DNA of 64,000 nucleotides, from positions 806,001 through 870,000 of the forward strand of contig NW_027488377.1 in assembly GCF_051014445.1 (NCBI RefSeq), read 5' to 3'. The position numbers and the translations under genes are program-made. Numbering within the stretch: the stretch's first letter is position 1; the number at the start of each line of letters is the position of its first letter. The notes beneath the pieces were generated by a model, which was given only the letters and a program-made list of their open reading frames with translations, was not told the origin of the DNA and did not search any database. This DNA comes from Colletes latitarsis. Lineage: Eukaryota; Arthropoda; Insecta; Hymenoptera; Colletidae. Shown here piece by piece: positions 45,786-58,177 of the stretch.

Positions 45786-46406
45786 ATGAGTGACACCGCG
45801 TCCAACATATCTTGCGAGAGTAGTGCGGTATCCTTTTCCGGGGACCCGGAAATCGATGAGCGATTCGGGCGCATTTTGCAGCTCGGGGAAAGGCCCATAT
45901 CCCCGAGAGGCAGTAAAGAGGAGCCTACCACCGTACAGGCGCCAGGAGAACCGGAGGTGACCCTCAATTTCGGGGTCGACTCATTCAGGATTCCGGCCAG
46001 GGTTATAACGACAACCCGAAAATACCACTACCGGGCCCCCGGAGGCCAATACGTCCTCCGATGGGACAAGGACGGACACATGCGGTCCTGTGCGTGGCGG
46101 GCCGACAAACCGGAGGAATCGACCCCGTCGCCACCACCAGCAGTGCCAGGGTCGACTTCGGCTGCCCCCACCGACCGAGCTCCGCAACAAAAGCGGAAAC
46201 GGAGGAAACAGGCGAAACCCGCCCCGGCCACCCCTGGACCGTCCACCAGCGGCCTGCAGCCGCAGACCCCAGCGACCCCGGCAAAGAAAAAAAGAAGGAC
46301 CTGGCAGCCGGCGTTCGGTCAGATCGCCATGGCTTGCGCCATGGCGGACCAGATGCTGACCACGTCCATGAGATTCCTTCAACAGGCTGCAGCTGGTCAA
46401 CAGTAA
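45786..46406 (+). CDS. Uncharacterised 206-residue ORF at the 3' end of BEL/Pao, unit 1
   Basis: I do not recognise this protein. It begins MSDTASNISCESSAVSFS, has an ordered-looking middle (VTLNFGVDSFRIPARVITTT, then YHYRAPGGQYVLRWDKDGH), then a Pro/Ala-rich tract with basic patches (KRKRRKQAK and KKKRR) that resemble nuclear localisation signals, and a short Ala/Met-rich C-terminal helix. There is no signal peptide or membrane segment, so it is not an envelope protein even though it occupies the env position between pol and the 3' LTR. The frame is intact in both units while pol carries three lesions. A nucleic-acid-binding or accessory role is a guess. Confidence 0.65.
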   Translation: MSDTASNISCESSAVSFSGDPEIDERFGRILQLGERPISPRGSKEEPTTVQAPGEPEVTLNFGVDSFRIPARVITTTRKYHYRAPGGQYVLRWDKDGHMRSCAWRADKPEESTPSPPPAVPGSTSAAPTDRAPQQKRKRRKQAKPAPATPGPSTSGLQPQTPATPAKKKRRTWQPAFGQIAMACAMADQMLTTSMRFLQQAAAGQQ

Positions 46407-46512
46407 GAACTTTTGATTATTTACAATTAAAAGTGCGCGAGTTCTCTCTCTCCGCGTAAAAAAGTGACCGTACGGGACTACCGCGTTCTCCGGGTATTGC
46501 ACAATTCGTGCA

Positions 46513-46524
46513 AGGGGGGTGGTA
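46513..46524 (+). promoter_or_regulatory. BEL/Pao polypurine tract, unit 1
   Basis: The run AAGGGGGGTGG with two further bases lies immediately before LTR 2 (start 46525). This is where the plus-strand primer of LTR elements lies. The second unit has the same tract before LTR 3 (about 54452-54463). Confidence 0.6.
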
Positions 46525-48062
46525 TGTTTAAATATGTTAAAAAACTATTTAAAATCGCGTTAGTCTGAAAACATTAAATTCTCGGCTGCGATTCCCGTAT
46601 CCGTTTGTGTATGTGACACTGCGGAAGGTTAAGCGTTCGTCAGGTTCGTTGAACGTTCGGACGATTTAAAACCGCGGCCGTTTACGTGTTTTGTACGCCG
46701 ACCTCACGCGAAGATTCGCTTCGCACCGGTTTAAACGGTATCGTGACGTCAGCGTCGAGAGAGAGAACCGTATAATATATTGAAAAGAGATCGACAGCTG
46801 AATTCGGCAGCGCCGCGTCGCGACGACAAGGCGCGACCGAGTCTTCGTCTGTCGATCCGCGACGATATTCGCAATTATTCACGAGCCGACTGCCAGCGGG
46901 AGCGGATTCCAGAAGATCTCGCTCCTCAAGTACGGACTCGCACATAATATTCGGACTTGTATAAAAAAGAATTCTCTCCGTTTCTGCGGTTAGAGTTTCC
47001 CAGAACAATCTACCTGCGACAAAAGGGAGGTCATAATACACGCAGCGCGTGGCGCGACCGCCTTCGCTAGGAAGGATTGTACGTTGCAGTCGTTGCCGCG
47101 ACCGCGACGTAAGGGACTCAGGGTGCACCCACCCAGAATCCCTTTAAAGCTATACGGCTTTGGAGCCTCCCAAAGGTCATACCGTTGAATCGGTACCGCC
47201 TCGTGGAGTGCTCTTCGTGCAAAGGTCGCCAAAAAACCTTCTCCAAAAACCCGTCGGTGTACGAGTCGACCGTACACCCTACGGAGGAGTTCGGGTTCAA
47301 GGTCGCCTCACCTTCCGTCACGCCGCCTACCAAATACGGTCCCCGTGCAACACGATCGCCGGGTAGGCTTTATAGTGCGGTTGGACCCGCGAGGGATTTT
47401 TTGCAAAGGACACTTTACTGTCACGGTCCCCGGTAGAAACGGTCGCCGTGCAGTAATTTTACAGTGTCGCAGGAAATCTCCTCGCACGACGTTCCTACGT
47501 CACCCGCACGGAGAGCGTGCTCACGGGATCCACCCATTTGGAGATTTACGACCTCCATTTGGTGACCCGTCCGTGGCTAAGTCGCCCCCGACAGATACGA
47601 GTGAATTCTCTTTTGTTCAGGGCAAAAGTATCGCTCATAGTTTCAATAAATAATTATCAGCGTACAAGTACAAATTTACAGTCCACTGATTCACGTTGAA
47701 CGACAGCTGATTCCCCCCTCCCAGCGCACCGCTAGCCGCTAGGAGAGCGAGGCGAACAGCTGACGAGCGTGTTTACGATACGTGTACGCACGTATTTAAT
47801 CTGAACAAACCTTTGTTACAGCAACCAAGGTCCATCCCAACCGGGGCAACGCCGGTGAATCTCCACCCCCGGCTGGATTATAAAATAATTCTCGTTTTTT
47901 TGTAATTTATATTTTTTTTATTTTTTTTCATTTTTTTGTTAAAATTAAATAAAAGGCTTGTCGCTTTGCGACAAGCGAAAATTACGAAATAAAAAACTTA
48001 TCAATCACTCTCCCTAGTATTTCCCTCGTCCGGACCCCGGTTAGAACCCTTAGTTTCTAACA
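46525..48062 (+). repeat. BEL/Pao LTR 2 (shared middle LTR)
   Basis: 1538 bp, matching LTR 1 along the whole length as far as I compared it. It serves as 3' LTR of unit 1 and 5' LTR of unit 2, which is the mark of a tandem provirus rather than two separate insertions. Confidence 0.93.
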
Positions 48063-48188
48063 AACGGTCCTTCGAGCCGGATTGAGGTTGAAAGAACAGG
48101 AAAGAGTTGCAGTACGTTCACGTAAGTCGCTGCTTATGGGACCACTTAATTTCGAGTAGATTGTAAAATCCTCGAATTAGAGATCACC

Positions 48189-49790
48189 ATGTCTGTCGCC
48201 AAGGATGAAGGTCGAAGCGAGTTCGAAGGCGAACTCGACGACCTGATCACCCGGTTCGACATGATGTCAAGGTCGATCTCTTACTTAAAGAAACGTGGCC
48301 GAGCTCAGTTCACTGAGGAGCTCCTCAGGACAAAGCTCGCCACCGTATCCGAACAATACAAGGAAGCTATTGAGCAGTACTTGTCGATTCGGAGAAAATA
48401 TGCCCCTGCGAAACGCAACACGTGCGACTTCCTCGCAAAAGGTGGCGTAGAGAATAAGGAGACGGAATATATGGAATTCCAGGCGTACGTTACCACGGAG
48501 CTGACCAGACTGGCCGCTGAATCAAAAGCGGCACCCACGTCGGTCAGCCCCCATGACGTCGCTATCGAACTTCCAAAACAACGGCTCCCCAAGTTCGGAG
48601 GTGACCCACGTAAATGGAGACATTTCGCGGATCTGTTCACGTCCGGCATAATAAATAATCCGAGGCTGGCAGATGTGCATCGATTGCAATATCTGAACGC
48701 CTGTCTGGAGGATAAAGCGTTGGCAGCGATCGCGCACCTCGAAGTTACCGATGAGAACTTCGAAGTGGCGTGGAAACCCCTGAAAGAACAATTCGGGTTA
48801 CCACGTATCGTGACCGCCAAATTGCTTAATCAACTGACCAAATTGAAAACGATCAAAAGAGATGATCTCGATAGCCTAAATCAGGTCGTCGTCGTTTTCA
48901 AACAGGCCCTTGCGGCATTCGAAAAACAGGGCACGATTTTACAGCAGCGAAATTGGCTGCTAGCCCATACTATTCGAAGCCATTTAGAAGGGCCTCTGAA
49001 AGCTGAGTGGGAAAGGTCGCAGCGTCTCACCCCGGACTATCCCTCGCATGTCGAGTTGATAGAGTTCCTGGAGGGGCATGCAAGGGCTCTAACTATGTTA
49101 GATGAAGGTCCAAGCAAGCCTGCGACCGAACACCCACCGAAACATAAAGTACGGAGTCACAACTCCGTTCTAGAAAGTCCAGCTGATAAAACTGTGACCT
49201 GCGGATTTTGCGGCCTTGAGCACAGAATGACCAAATGTGGTGCATTCAGAAACTTGACGCCGAACCGCCGCTATCAGTTTATAAAAGATAGCCAGCGGTG
49301 CATTCTCTGCTTGTCACCTCAGCATGGAAACGCGCGTTGTCCATCCGAGGAGGGGTGCCCGAAGTGCAAAGGCAGACATCATGCTCTGCTGCATTTTGAG
49401 ACCTTTCGGAGCGAAACCGAAAGTCGCAAACCTGCGACAACGGTTCCGTCGGACAAACGCCCGAAAAAGCGGTATACGGCTCCACCGAGCCGGCCGCAAC
49501 CTGCCGTACGAGCAGCTCGTACCACGACGTCACAGGCAACGACGTCACAGCCCGGTACGTCACACTGTACCGCGCTCGGTGCAGACGTACCGAAGGCTGT
49601 GTTGTTAGCCACAGCGAGCGTGCGTGTGTACGGAGAGAACGGTGCGTCGCGAATCGCGCGCGCACTGATCGATCAGGGTTCCGAATCGTCTTTCATCTCC
49701 GCGAATTTGACAAATGACCTCAAATTCTCGCGGAGGAAATCCCCAGCCACAGTGACGGGCTTGGGGGGGCGGCCGAACCCAACAAATTAA
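48189..49790 (+). pseudogene. gag: BEL/Pao gag, unit 2
   Basis: Same 533-codon frame as at 40250, with the same translated sequence, including the same seven-G run (49763-49769) after which the protease leaves frame. Confidence 0.85.
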
Positions 49791-52700
49791 ATACAGCGTG
49801 CAGATGCATTTGGGAACGGTACAAGATACCGCGCCGATAGTCGAGACGAGAGCGTACATCGTACACAAAATTACGAGCTACGCCTCGCCCTTGGCCGGTG
49901 CACTCAAATGCGACGCGCTGCGGGATCTGCCGCTAGCAGATCCAAATCCAGCTTCCGGTCAACCGATTGAAGTGTTGATCGGTGCGGACCTGTACGCGCA
50001 AATTATTCGACCGGGTTTCCGTCGAATAAGCAGTACAGGTCCAATCGCCCAAGAAACTGCATTTGGCTGGATTCTTTCCGTCCCAATAAATGCTAAGGGC
50101 AGTAAAAACAAAACTTTGCGGACGTTGCACTGTAACGTCCTCGAATCGCTGGACACGGCGATTCGCAAGTTTTGGGAAGTCGAAGAACTCCCTTCGACCT
50201 CGGTACACACCAAGGCGGAGGAGGAGTGTGAAACGCACTTCCAAAAAACCGTCGCTCGAGATGCGACAGGACGGTTTGTCGTCCGATTGCCTTTTTCTCA
50301 CCCGAGACCGGACGAAGCGTTAGGAAACTCCTATTGAATCGCTCTCTCCGCCCTTGGGAGGTTGAGGAAAAAATTGGACACAGACCTGACTCTCGTAAGA
50401 GAATATACGACGTTTCTCGAGGAATATGAGGAGCTGGGTCATATGACTCGCATAGAGCCTATTGACGAGACCAGACTCTATATTCCGCATCGAGCGGTCA
50501 TACGCACCGAGAGTGCAACGACTAAATTAAGAGTCGTATTTAACGCGACAAGCCGAACTACCGGCGGTCGTTCATTAAATGACATCCTACACGTAGGTCC
50601 AAAATTGCAGAACGACATCACGTCAGTTTTGACCCGATGGCGTCTGTATGAATACGTGTTGGTGGCTGACATTGAGAAAATGTTCCGACAGATTCTCGTC
50701 GCCCCGCAGGATCGTCGTTTTCAATGCATCCTATGGCACACCCGAAAACGAACAGCTCAATGCGTTCGAATTAAATACCGTAACGTACGGTACGGCGTGT
50801 GCACCATACCTGTCGATGCGAACCCTCCTTGAGTTAAAAAATCAGGACGGGCACAGGTACCCCCTTGCCGCCCCGATTCTCGAGCAGGACATTTACGTAG
50901 ACGACGTTTTTATGGGAGCACCCGATACGTCTTTGTTGGAGAAAATTCGCAACCAAGTTTGCGAGCTCCTACAAAGAGGTGGGTTTAAGCTGCGAAAATG
51001 GGCAGGAAATTCACCATTGTTATTGCGAAATATCCCCCAAAGCGCTCACTCCCACGCCGTCGACCTTACCTTGTTCGATGACAGCGAATTAAAGGTATTA
51101 GGTTTACGCTGGATACCGTCCGGCGATTATTTTTATTTCAATCTGCAACGGTTTCAGCCGTCTGCCTTGCCGATGACAAAACGAAATTTGTTTTCGGAGA
51201 TTGCTAAGTTGTTCGATCCGCTCGGCTGGTTATCACCAGTCGTGATTCGCGCAAAGATTCTGATGCAATCCCAATGGCTGGAGAAAATCCAGTGGGATGA
51301 TCAAATCTCAGCGAATACGCTCAATACGTGGAATACGTTTTGCGTGGATTGGAGCAGCTTAAATAAGCTAAAAATCCCCAGATGGATTAATTATGGAGCC
51401 GACACAATTTCCGTGGAAATTCATGGATTTTGTGACGCTTCGCTCGCAGCCTACTCAGCGGTCACTTACTTACGAGTGACCACAATGAGCAATGTCACCT
51501 CCTCGACATTGATAATGGCAAAAACGCGAGTGGCTCCAATTAAAACGCAGTCAATTCCTGTACTGGAATTGAACGGCGCCGTGCTGCTCGCCGAGCTTAT
51601 TGTACACGTGGAGAAGTCACTTTCATTGAAGGTCGACAGAATAATCTGCTGGACAGATTCCACGATCGCATTAGCATGGTTGAGAAAGCACGCCTCCACA
51701 TGGAAGGTTTTAATCGCCAACCGTGTGTCAAAGGTCCAAACGTTACTTCCGAATGCTGAATGGAGGCACGTTCCCACCCGCTTCAATCCCGCGGATCTGA
51801 ATTCGCGCGGAGTGGAAGCTGCGGAACTCCTTCAATCTAAGCTGTGGATTTCAGGACCAAGTTGGCTAACGGAATCGAAAGATTGTTGGCCGAAAACGCC
51901 TTCGTCCATCGAGACCGAAGAAGGGAAGCGCAAAGTGCACGCCCACGTAGCAATTCCGGAGAAAGAATGGGAATTTGTATTTCGATTCTCGACCTGGAAT
52001 AAGCTACTTCGCGTAACCGCATACTGTCTCCGACTGAGGGGACCGATGCAAGGTGAGCGAAGGTCGTATGATGCGACGATCGTTGACGCGTCTGAGATGC
52101 AGCTCGCAAGCGAGAGAATTGTCCGCTACATCCAGCGCACGCATTTTGCAGAGGAATACCGGTGTTTGAAAAACCACCGAAAAATCCCAGCAAAATCAAC
52201 ATTAAAAAGTCTGAACCCTTTTCTCGATGACAAAGATGTCTTGAGAGTCGGAGGCAGACTGGAAAATACAACGCTGTCATGGGAAACCAAGCACCCCATA
52301 ATTTTGCCGAAACATCACGTTTCCACGATGATAATTCGGCAGTGCCACATTGACACGTTGCACGGGGGATTGCAGTTGACCATGTACACAGTAAGACAAA
52401 GATTTTGGATTCTCGGCTGTCGAAATGCAGCGCGAACGGTAATCCACGGATGCATGCGATGCGTTAGATGGAGGGCAAAAACCTCCACGCAAATCATGCA
52501 GGATTTAATACCTGAGCGTTGCCGCGAGGCGAGAGCATTTTCGAACTGCGGAGTGGATTATGCGGGACCTTTTCGTGTCCGCGACTCCGCCGGTCGAGGA
52601 AAAACCGCCCACAAAGCGTACATAGCAGTTTTTGTCTGTTACGCGACACGGGCCATCCACATCGAACTCGTCCACGATTATACGACGAGTGCCTTTTTGG

Positions 52701-53485
52701 CAGCATTAGATCGATTCATTGCACGAAGGGGAGTTCCGTCCTGCATTTTCAGTGACAATGGAACGAACTTTGTCGGGGCAGATCGAGAATTACGCGAAAA
52801 TTTCGAAGCAGTGTACAACACGCAAGAAATGCGTAATAAATACAGTCAAAAAGGAATTAGATGGAAATTTAACCCACCGAGTGCACCGCACTTCGGTGGC
52901 ATGCAAGAGGCCGGTGTGAAATCGGTGAAATTTCACCTGAAGCGGACTCTGGGCGAATTCACTCCCACAAGCGAAGAGTTACAAACATTGCTTTGTAAAA
53001 TCGAAGCGAGTTTAAACTCGCGACCGATTGCCGCTTTGAGTGATAGCCCGGACGATTACGCGCCGCTCACACCGGGGCATTTCTTAGTCGGAAGTCCGCT
53101 GAACGCGCTTCCGACACAATCAGTGGAAATTGAAAAACTCTCCCGTTTGACACGATGGAGAGCGATTCAAAAATTCCACGAACAAATCTGGAGGCATTGG
53201 ACACGTGATTATCTCACGCACCTCCAGAATCGTTATAAGTGGCGTACAGCCCAAAAAACATTAAAACTAAACGACTTAGTTTTAGTGCAAAATCCTCTCC
53301 TCCCCCCGAATCAATGGGAAATGGGACGAGTAGAGGAGGTATTCACCGGCAGGGATGGAAATGCACGTGTTGTTAAAATACGCACGGAAAAATCCATTTT
53401 TACGCGACCTATTACGCGGTTGTGTAAGCTGCCTGTGGAAGAAACCGAGTCGGCGACGGTTAGCGACGCCGACGAGGTCACATAA
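49768..53485 (+). pseudogene. pol: BEL/Pao pol, unit 2
   Basis: Same domains and the same three lesions as unit 1: frame change after the G run, TGA at 50335-50337 and a frameshift near 50736. YVDD is at 50894-50905. Sharing of all three lesions means they predate the duplication. One synonymous difference (51673 A, against G in unit 1) separates the units. Confidence 0.88.
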
Positions 53486-53724
53486 AAACCATAACATCCA
53501 ACGGCCGAAAGTGATCGAAAGGTGAGAAACGACCGTTTCTAGAAATAAACGGTGTTGATTCTCACCTGACCGTTGTCACTGAAAGTTCAAACGGATTAGT
53601 GGGGGTTACGAATCCACCAATCTGAGTTGGATTATTGGTAGGGCGTAACGAATAATCCGAGCGCCCCCGAATCGTAACGGAATTCGCGGAATCGAAAACC
53701 GCTCAGTTCCTAAACGACAGCATC

Positions 53725-54345
53725 ATGAGTGACACCGCGTCCAACATATCTTGCGAGAGTAGTGCGGTATCCTTTTCCGGGGACCCGGAAATCGATGAGC
53801 GATTCGGGCGCATTTTGCAGCTCGGGGAAAGGCCCATATCCCCGAGAGGCAGTAAAGAGGAGCCTACCACCGTACAGGCGCCAGGAGAACCGGAGGTGAC
53901 CCTCAATTTCGGGGTCGACTCATTCAGGATTCCGGCCAGGGTTATAACGACAACCCGAAAATACCACTACCGGGCCCCCGGAGGCCAATACGTCCTCCGA
54001 TGGGACAAGGACGGACACATGCGGTCCTGTGCGTGGCGGGCCGACAAACCGGAGGAATCGACCCCGTCGCCACCACCAGCAGTGCCAGGGTCGACTTCGG
54101 CTGCCCCCACCGACCGAGCTCCGCAACAAAAGCGGAAACGGAGGAAACAGGCGAAACCCGCCCCGGCCACCCCTGGACCGTCCACCAGCGGCCTGCAGCC
54201 GCAGACCCCAGCGACCCCGGCAAAGAAAAAAAGAAGGACCTGGCAGCCGGCGTTCGGTCAGATCGCCATGGCTTGCGCCATGGCGGACCAGATGCTGACC
54301 ACGTCCATGAGATTCCTTCAACAGGCTGCAGCTGGTCAACAGTAA
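53725..54345 (+). CDS. Uncharacterised 206-residue ORF, unit 2
   Basis: Same translated protein as at 45786-46406, between pol and LTR 3. See that entry for its visible features. Confidence 0.65.
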   Translation: MSDTASNISCESSAVSFSGDPEIDERFGRILQLGERPISPRGSKEEPTTVQAPGEPEVTLNFGVDSFRIPARVITTTRKYHYRAPGGQYVLRWDKDGHMRSCAWRADKPEESTPSPPPAVPGSTSAAPTDRAPQQKRKRRKQAKPAPATPGPSTSGLQPQTPATPAKKKRRTWQPAFGQIAMACAMADQMLTTSMRFLQQAAAGQQ

Positions 54346-54463
54346 GAACTTTTGATTATTTACAATTAAAAGTGCGCGAGTTCTCTCTCTCCGCGTAAAA
54401 AAGTGACCGTACGGGACTACCGCGTTCTCCGGGTATTGCACAATTCGTGCAAGGGGGGTGGTA

Positions 54464-56001
54464 TGTTTAAATATGTTAAAAAACTATTTAAAATCGCGTT
54501 AGTCTGAAAACATTAAATTCTCGGCTGCGATTCCCGTATCCGTTTGTGTATGTGACACTGCGGAAGGTTAAGCGTTCGTCAGGTTCGTTGAACGTTCGGA
54601 CGATTTAAAACCGCGGCCGTTTACGTGTTTTGTACGCCGACCTCACGCGAAGATTCGCTTCGCACCGGTTTAAACGGTATCGTGACGTCAGCGTCGAGAG
54701 AGAGAACCGTATAATATATTGAAAAGAGATCGACAGCTGAATTCGGCAGCGCCGCGTCGCGACGACAAGGCGCGACCGAGTCTTCGTCTGTCGATCCGCG
54801 ACGATATTCGCAATTATTCACGAGCCGACTGCCAGCGGGAGCGGATTCCAGAAGATCTCGCTCCTCAAGTACGGACTCGCACATAATATTCGGACTTGTA
54901 TAAAAAAGAATTCTCTCCGTTTCTGCGGTTAGAGTTTCCCAGAACAATCTACCTGCGACAAAAGGGAGGTCATAATACACGCAGCGCGTGGCGCGACCGC
55001 CTTCGCTAGGAAGGATTGTACGTTGCAGTCGTTGCCGCGACCGCGACGTAAGGGACTCAGGGTGCACCCACCCAGAATCCCTTTAAAGCTATACGGCTTT
55101 GGAGCCTCCCAAAGGTCATACCGTTGAATCGGTACCGCCTCGTGGAGTGCTCTTCGTGCAAAGGTCGCCAAAAAACCTTCTCCAAAAACCCGTCGGTGTA
55201 CGAGTCGACCGTACACCCTACGGAGGAGTTCGGGTTCAAGGTCGCCTCACCTTCCGTCACGCCGCCTACCAAATACGGTCCCCGTGCAACACGATCGCCG
55301 GGTAGGCTTTATAGTGCGGTTGGACCCGCGAGGGATTTTTTGCAAAGGACACTTTACTGTCACGGTCCCCGGTAGAAACGGTCGCCGTGCAGTAATTTTA
55401 CAGTGTCGCAGGAAATCTCCTCGCACGACGTTCCTACGTCACCCGCACGGAGAGCGTGCTCACGGGATCCACCCATTTGGAGATTTACGACCTCCATTTG
55501 GTGACCCGTCCGTGGCTAAGTCGCCCCCGACAGATACGAGTGAATTCTCTTTTGTTCAGGGCAAAAGTATCGCTCATAGTTTCAATAAATAATTATCAGC
55601 GTACAAGTACAAATTTACAGTCCACTGATTCACGTTGAACGACAGCTGATTCCCCCCTCCCAGCGCACCGCTAGCCGCTAGGAGAGCGAGGCGAACAGCT
55701 GACGAGCGTGTTTACGATACGTGTACGCACGTATTTAATCTGAACAAACCTTTGTTACAGCAACCAAGGTCCATCCCAACCGGGGCAACGCCGGTGAATC
55801 TCCACCCCCGGCTGGATTATAAAATAATTCTCGTTTTTTTGTAATTTATATTTTTTTTATTTTTTTTCATTTTTTTGTTAAAATTAAATAAAAGGCTTGT
55901 CGCTTTGCGACAAGCGAAAATTACGAAATAAAAAACTTATCAATCACTCTCCCTAGTATTTCCCTCGTCCGGACCCCGGTTAGAACCCTTAGTTTCTAAC
56001 A
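54464..56001 (+). repeat. BEL/Pao LTR 3
   Basis: 1538 bp; ends TTTCTAACA, followed by the right copy of the target duplication CTACT at 56002-56006 and the continuation of the gypsy solo LTR. Confidence 0.93.
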
Positions 56002-56456
56002 CTACTTTTATTATCAAATCAGAGTTACCCAACTTCTTTAACCCATAATCATATAAAGCGATTACTATTAGTTAAACGTTCCCATAATAATATAACCTTA
56101 CCGCTCGGGTTATATTATATTTAATAATTCATAGTTACGTGTTCAATTAACACATCCCCAAATCCAAATACAACCTCTTACAACCTAGTGGCTCCTCGAT
56201 TACGCATCGAGTTCGTCCACGCAATCTATTACCATCCTAGTGGCTCCCTGGTTTCGCACCAGGTTCGTCCGTACGTGACTCCATCCCAGAGGCTCCCTGA
56301 TTTCGCATCAGGTTCGTCCTCGTTATCAACTATCCTAGCGGCTCCCCAATTTCGCATTGGGTTCGTCCGTGCACCTAACTAACAAATTGATACCATATTC
56401 CATACTCTCTCCCGCACTCGCAGGCCACGCGCGCTGCACGGCCCTGGCTCGTAACA
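56002..56456 (+). repeat. Gypsy solo LTR, second part
   Basis: Continues the LTR begun at 38044 and ends CTCGTAACA. It holds four hairpin minisatellite units (56187-56369) where the other LTR has nine, which accounts for most of its shorter total length (about 990 against 1259 bp). TCTC follows as the right target duplication. Confidence 0.9.
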
Positions 56457-58174
56457 TCTCTTCCCAGGGAAGGGTGTTAGAGGCGTTGGCAATATCCAAG
56501 GATACTGCCAAAGCCATCCCACCCCGGGAGACGGCCGACTCCGAGAGGGCCCCGACGCGACCTGGGGCACCCCGCGACAGGTGCTCGACGAGGGGGGCAG
56601 CAATCACGCGCTCGAAGAGCTTGCCCACCTCGTCGAGGAGACAGATAGGCCGGTATGCGGAGGGAGACTCTGCCGGCCGACCCGCTTTCCGGAGGAGGAC
56701 CATCCTCGCCACTTTCCAACTAGGGGGGAATCGTCCGTCCCTCAGGCATCGGTCAAACAACCGCCTGAGGTCGGCCACAAGGACGCCTTGGGTCAAAACC
56801 CAAACCAGGCCGGGCGCAGCATCCGGCCCCCGGGCAGTGATACGCGCCCCGAGCCGTTTGATGGCCGTGGCCAGCTCCCCCTGAGTGACCCCCAGCACGG
56901 CCACCCACTCAATTGGGACAGCCGACGCCGCCGGAGGACGTGATCCTCCCTCCCCAATTGGAAAGAGTGTATTGACCATGTCCTCCAGCAGCCGGGGTCA
57001 AGACCCTCGGTGACAGGGGGCGCCCACGGGCGGAGCATATTTAACACTACCTTGTACGGGCGACCCCAAGGATCGTCATCGAGGGTCTGGAGGAGCTCCT
57101 TCCATGCCCGGGTTTTGGTCCGTTTGATGGCGACCTGCAAAGCAACACGAGCCGTACGCCATGACTCACACAGGTCATCTGCCTTCGCTCGCGCCACGCC
57201 ATCGTCTCTTCGTAGACGACGGCGCGCGCGGGTGTACTAGCGTCGGGCGCGCACACACGCGACGCGCAATTCTGCGATCGCGGCCGACCACCAGTACACC
57301 GCCCGGCGTGGAGAAGCCCGCCTGACCCAGGGCATCGTCGCGTCGCAAATATTTGCGACTAATCCCCCGAGCCGAACGACTTCCTCCACTATGCTCGGCA
57401 ACTCGGCCGCCCCATGCGGCCACGTTGCAGCGAGAGCAGCTGCCATCATAGCGTCCTTGTCCAGGCGCCGAAGCGCCGAGCGGCGTGGTGGGGCGCCAAA
57501 GAGCCGGTGGTATCGGGATGTACATCCGGGGGCAGAGACCTCCATCCGAATATACCGCAGGTCCGAGAGTGTCTCTGCCCCCCCCCAAACCACCTGCCAT
57601 CCCGACACCATGCGCACGGCGTTGGGGGCCCCGAATCCAACATCCACGATGGACCCCGCATATCGCCGCATGCACGTGTGCTCCGTCCCCCGATTCAGTA
57701 ACCGAAGGTCGAGCCCGGCCGCCCAGTTGCTCAGGATCCCACCGCGAACGGAGGTGCTGGGGGATCCCCACGCCACCGACTTGGCGTTAAAGTCCCCCAG
57801 GACCAGCACCGCCCTGGCCGCGCAGCGGTCCACGCATGCCGCGACCTCGGCCAGGTACTGCTCGAACGCGGCGTGGCCGCTGCAGGGCGAGATGTGGCAC
57901 CCCACCACGGCGACTCCCCCCCAGTCCACGGCGACGAAGCCCCGACCGCGCTCCAGGATGGAGAAAGGCAGGGACCCGTCGCCTCCTACCCATACCGCCG
58001 CCACCAAGCCGTCCGCGTCCCCCCCCCCCCCCCCCCATGAGGGTGATCAAGGATGTGGTACGGCTTGGCGGCGACCGCCAGGCCAACACCCCACTCCGCG
58101 AGGACTTGGGACATCACGTCCTGTGCCGCGCGTCAGTGGTTGAGGTTGGCCTGGAGGAGGAGACTGGGCGACAT
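56457..58174 (-). pseudogene. Copy F/D ORF2, 5' half (endonuclease and RT start)
   Basis: Starts at ATG 58174. It encodes the endonuclease (GDFNAKSVAWG; the SDHRYI position reads SDLRYI, so the active-site His is lost) and the RT to SLDIANASNTLPWEE. It is broken by frameshifts at the poly(C) run, near 57240 (with a stop), near 56990 and near 56560. The C-terminal half is at 36612-38043. Confidence 0.8.
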
Positions 58175-58177
58175 TAC

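Larger units (their letters stand above)
38586..56001 (+). mobile_element. Tandem BEL/Pao provirus: LTR-int-LTR-int-LTR (17.4 kb)
   Basis: Three LTRs of 1538 bp (38586-40123, 46525-48062, 54464-56001) enclose two internal regions with a constant spacing of 7939 bp. The outer flanks share CTACT (38581-38585 and 56002-56006), the 5-bp target duplication expected for BEL/Pao. Removing the insert restores continuity with the uninterrupted gypsy LTR copy, so this was one integration followed by unequal exchange, or integration of a concatemer. The only base difference I noticed between units is G at 43734 versus A at 51673 (synonymous). Confidence 0.93.

Noticed and set aside
45786..46406. Envelope gene in BEL/Pao
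   Set aside because: The ORF is in the env position but has no signal peptide, transmembrane segment or Cys pattern of an envelope; it is listed as unknown instead.
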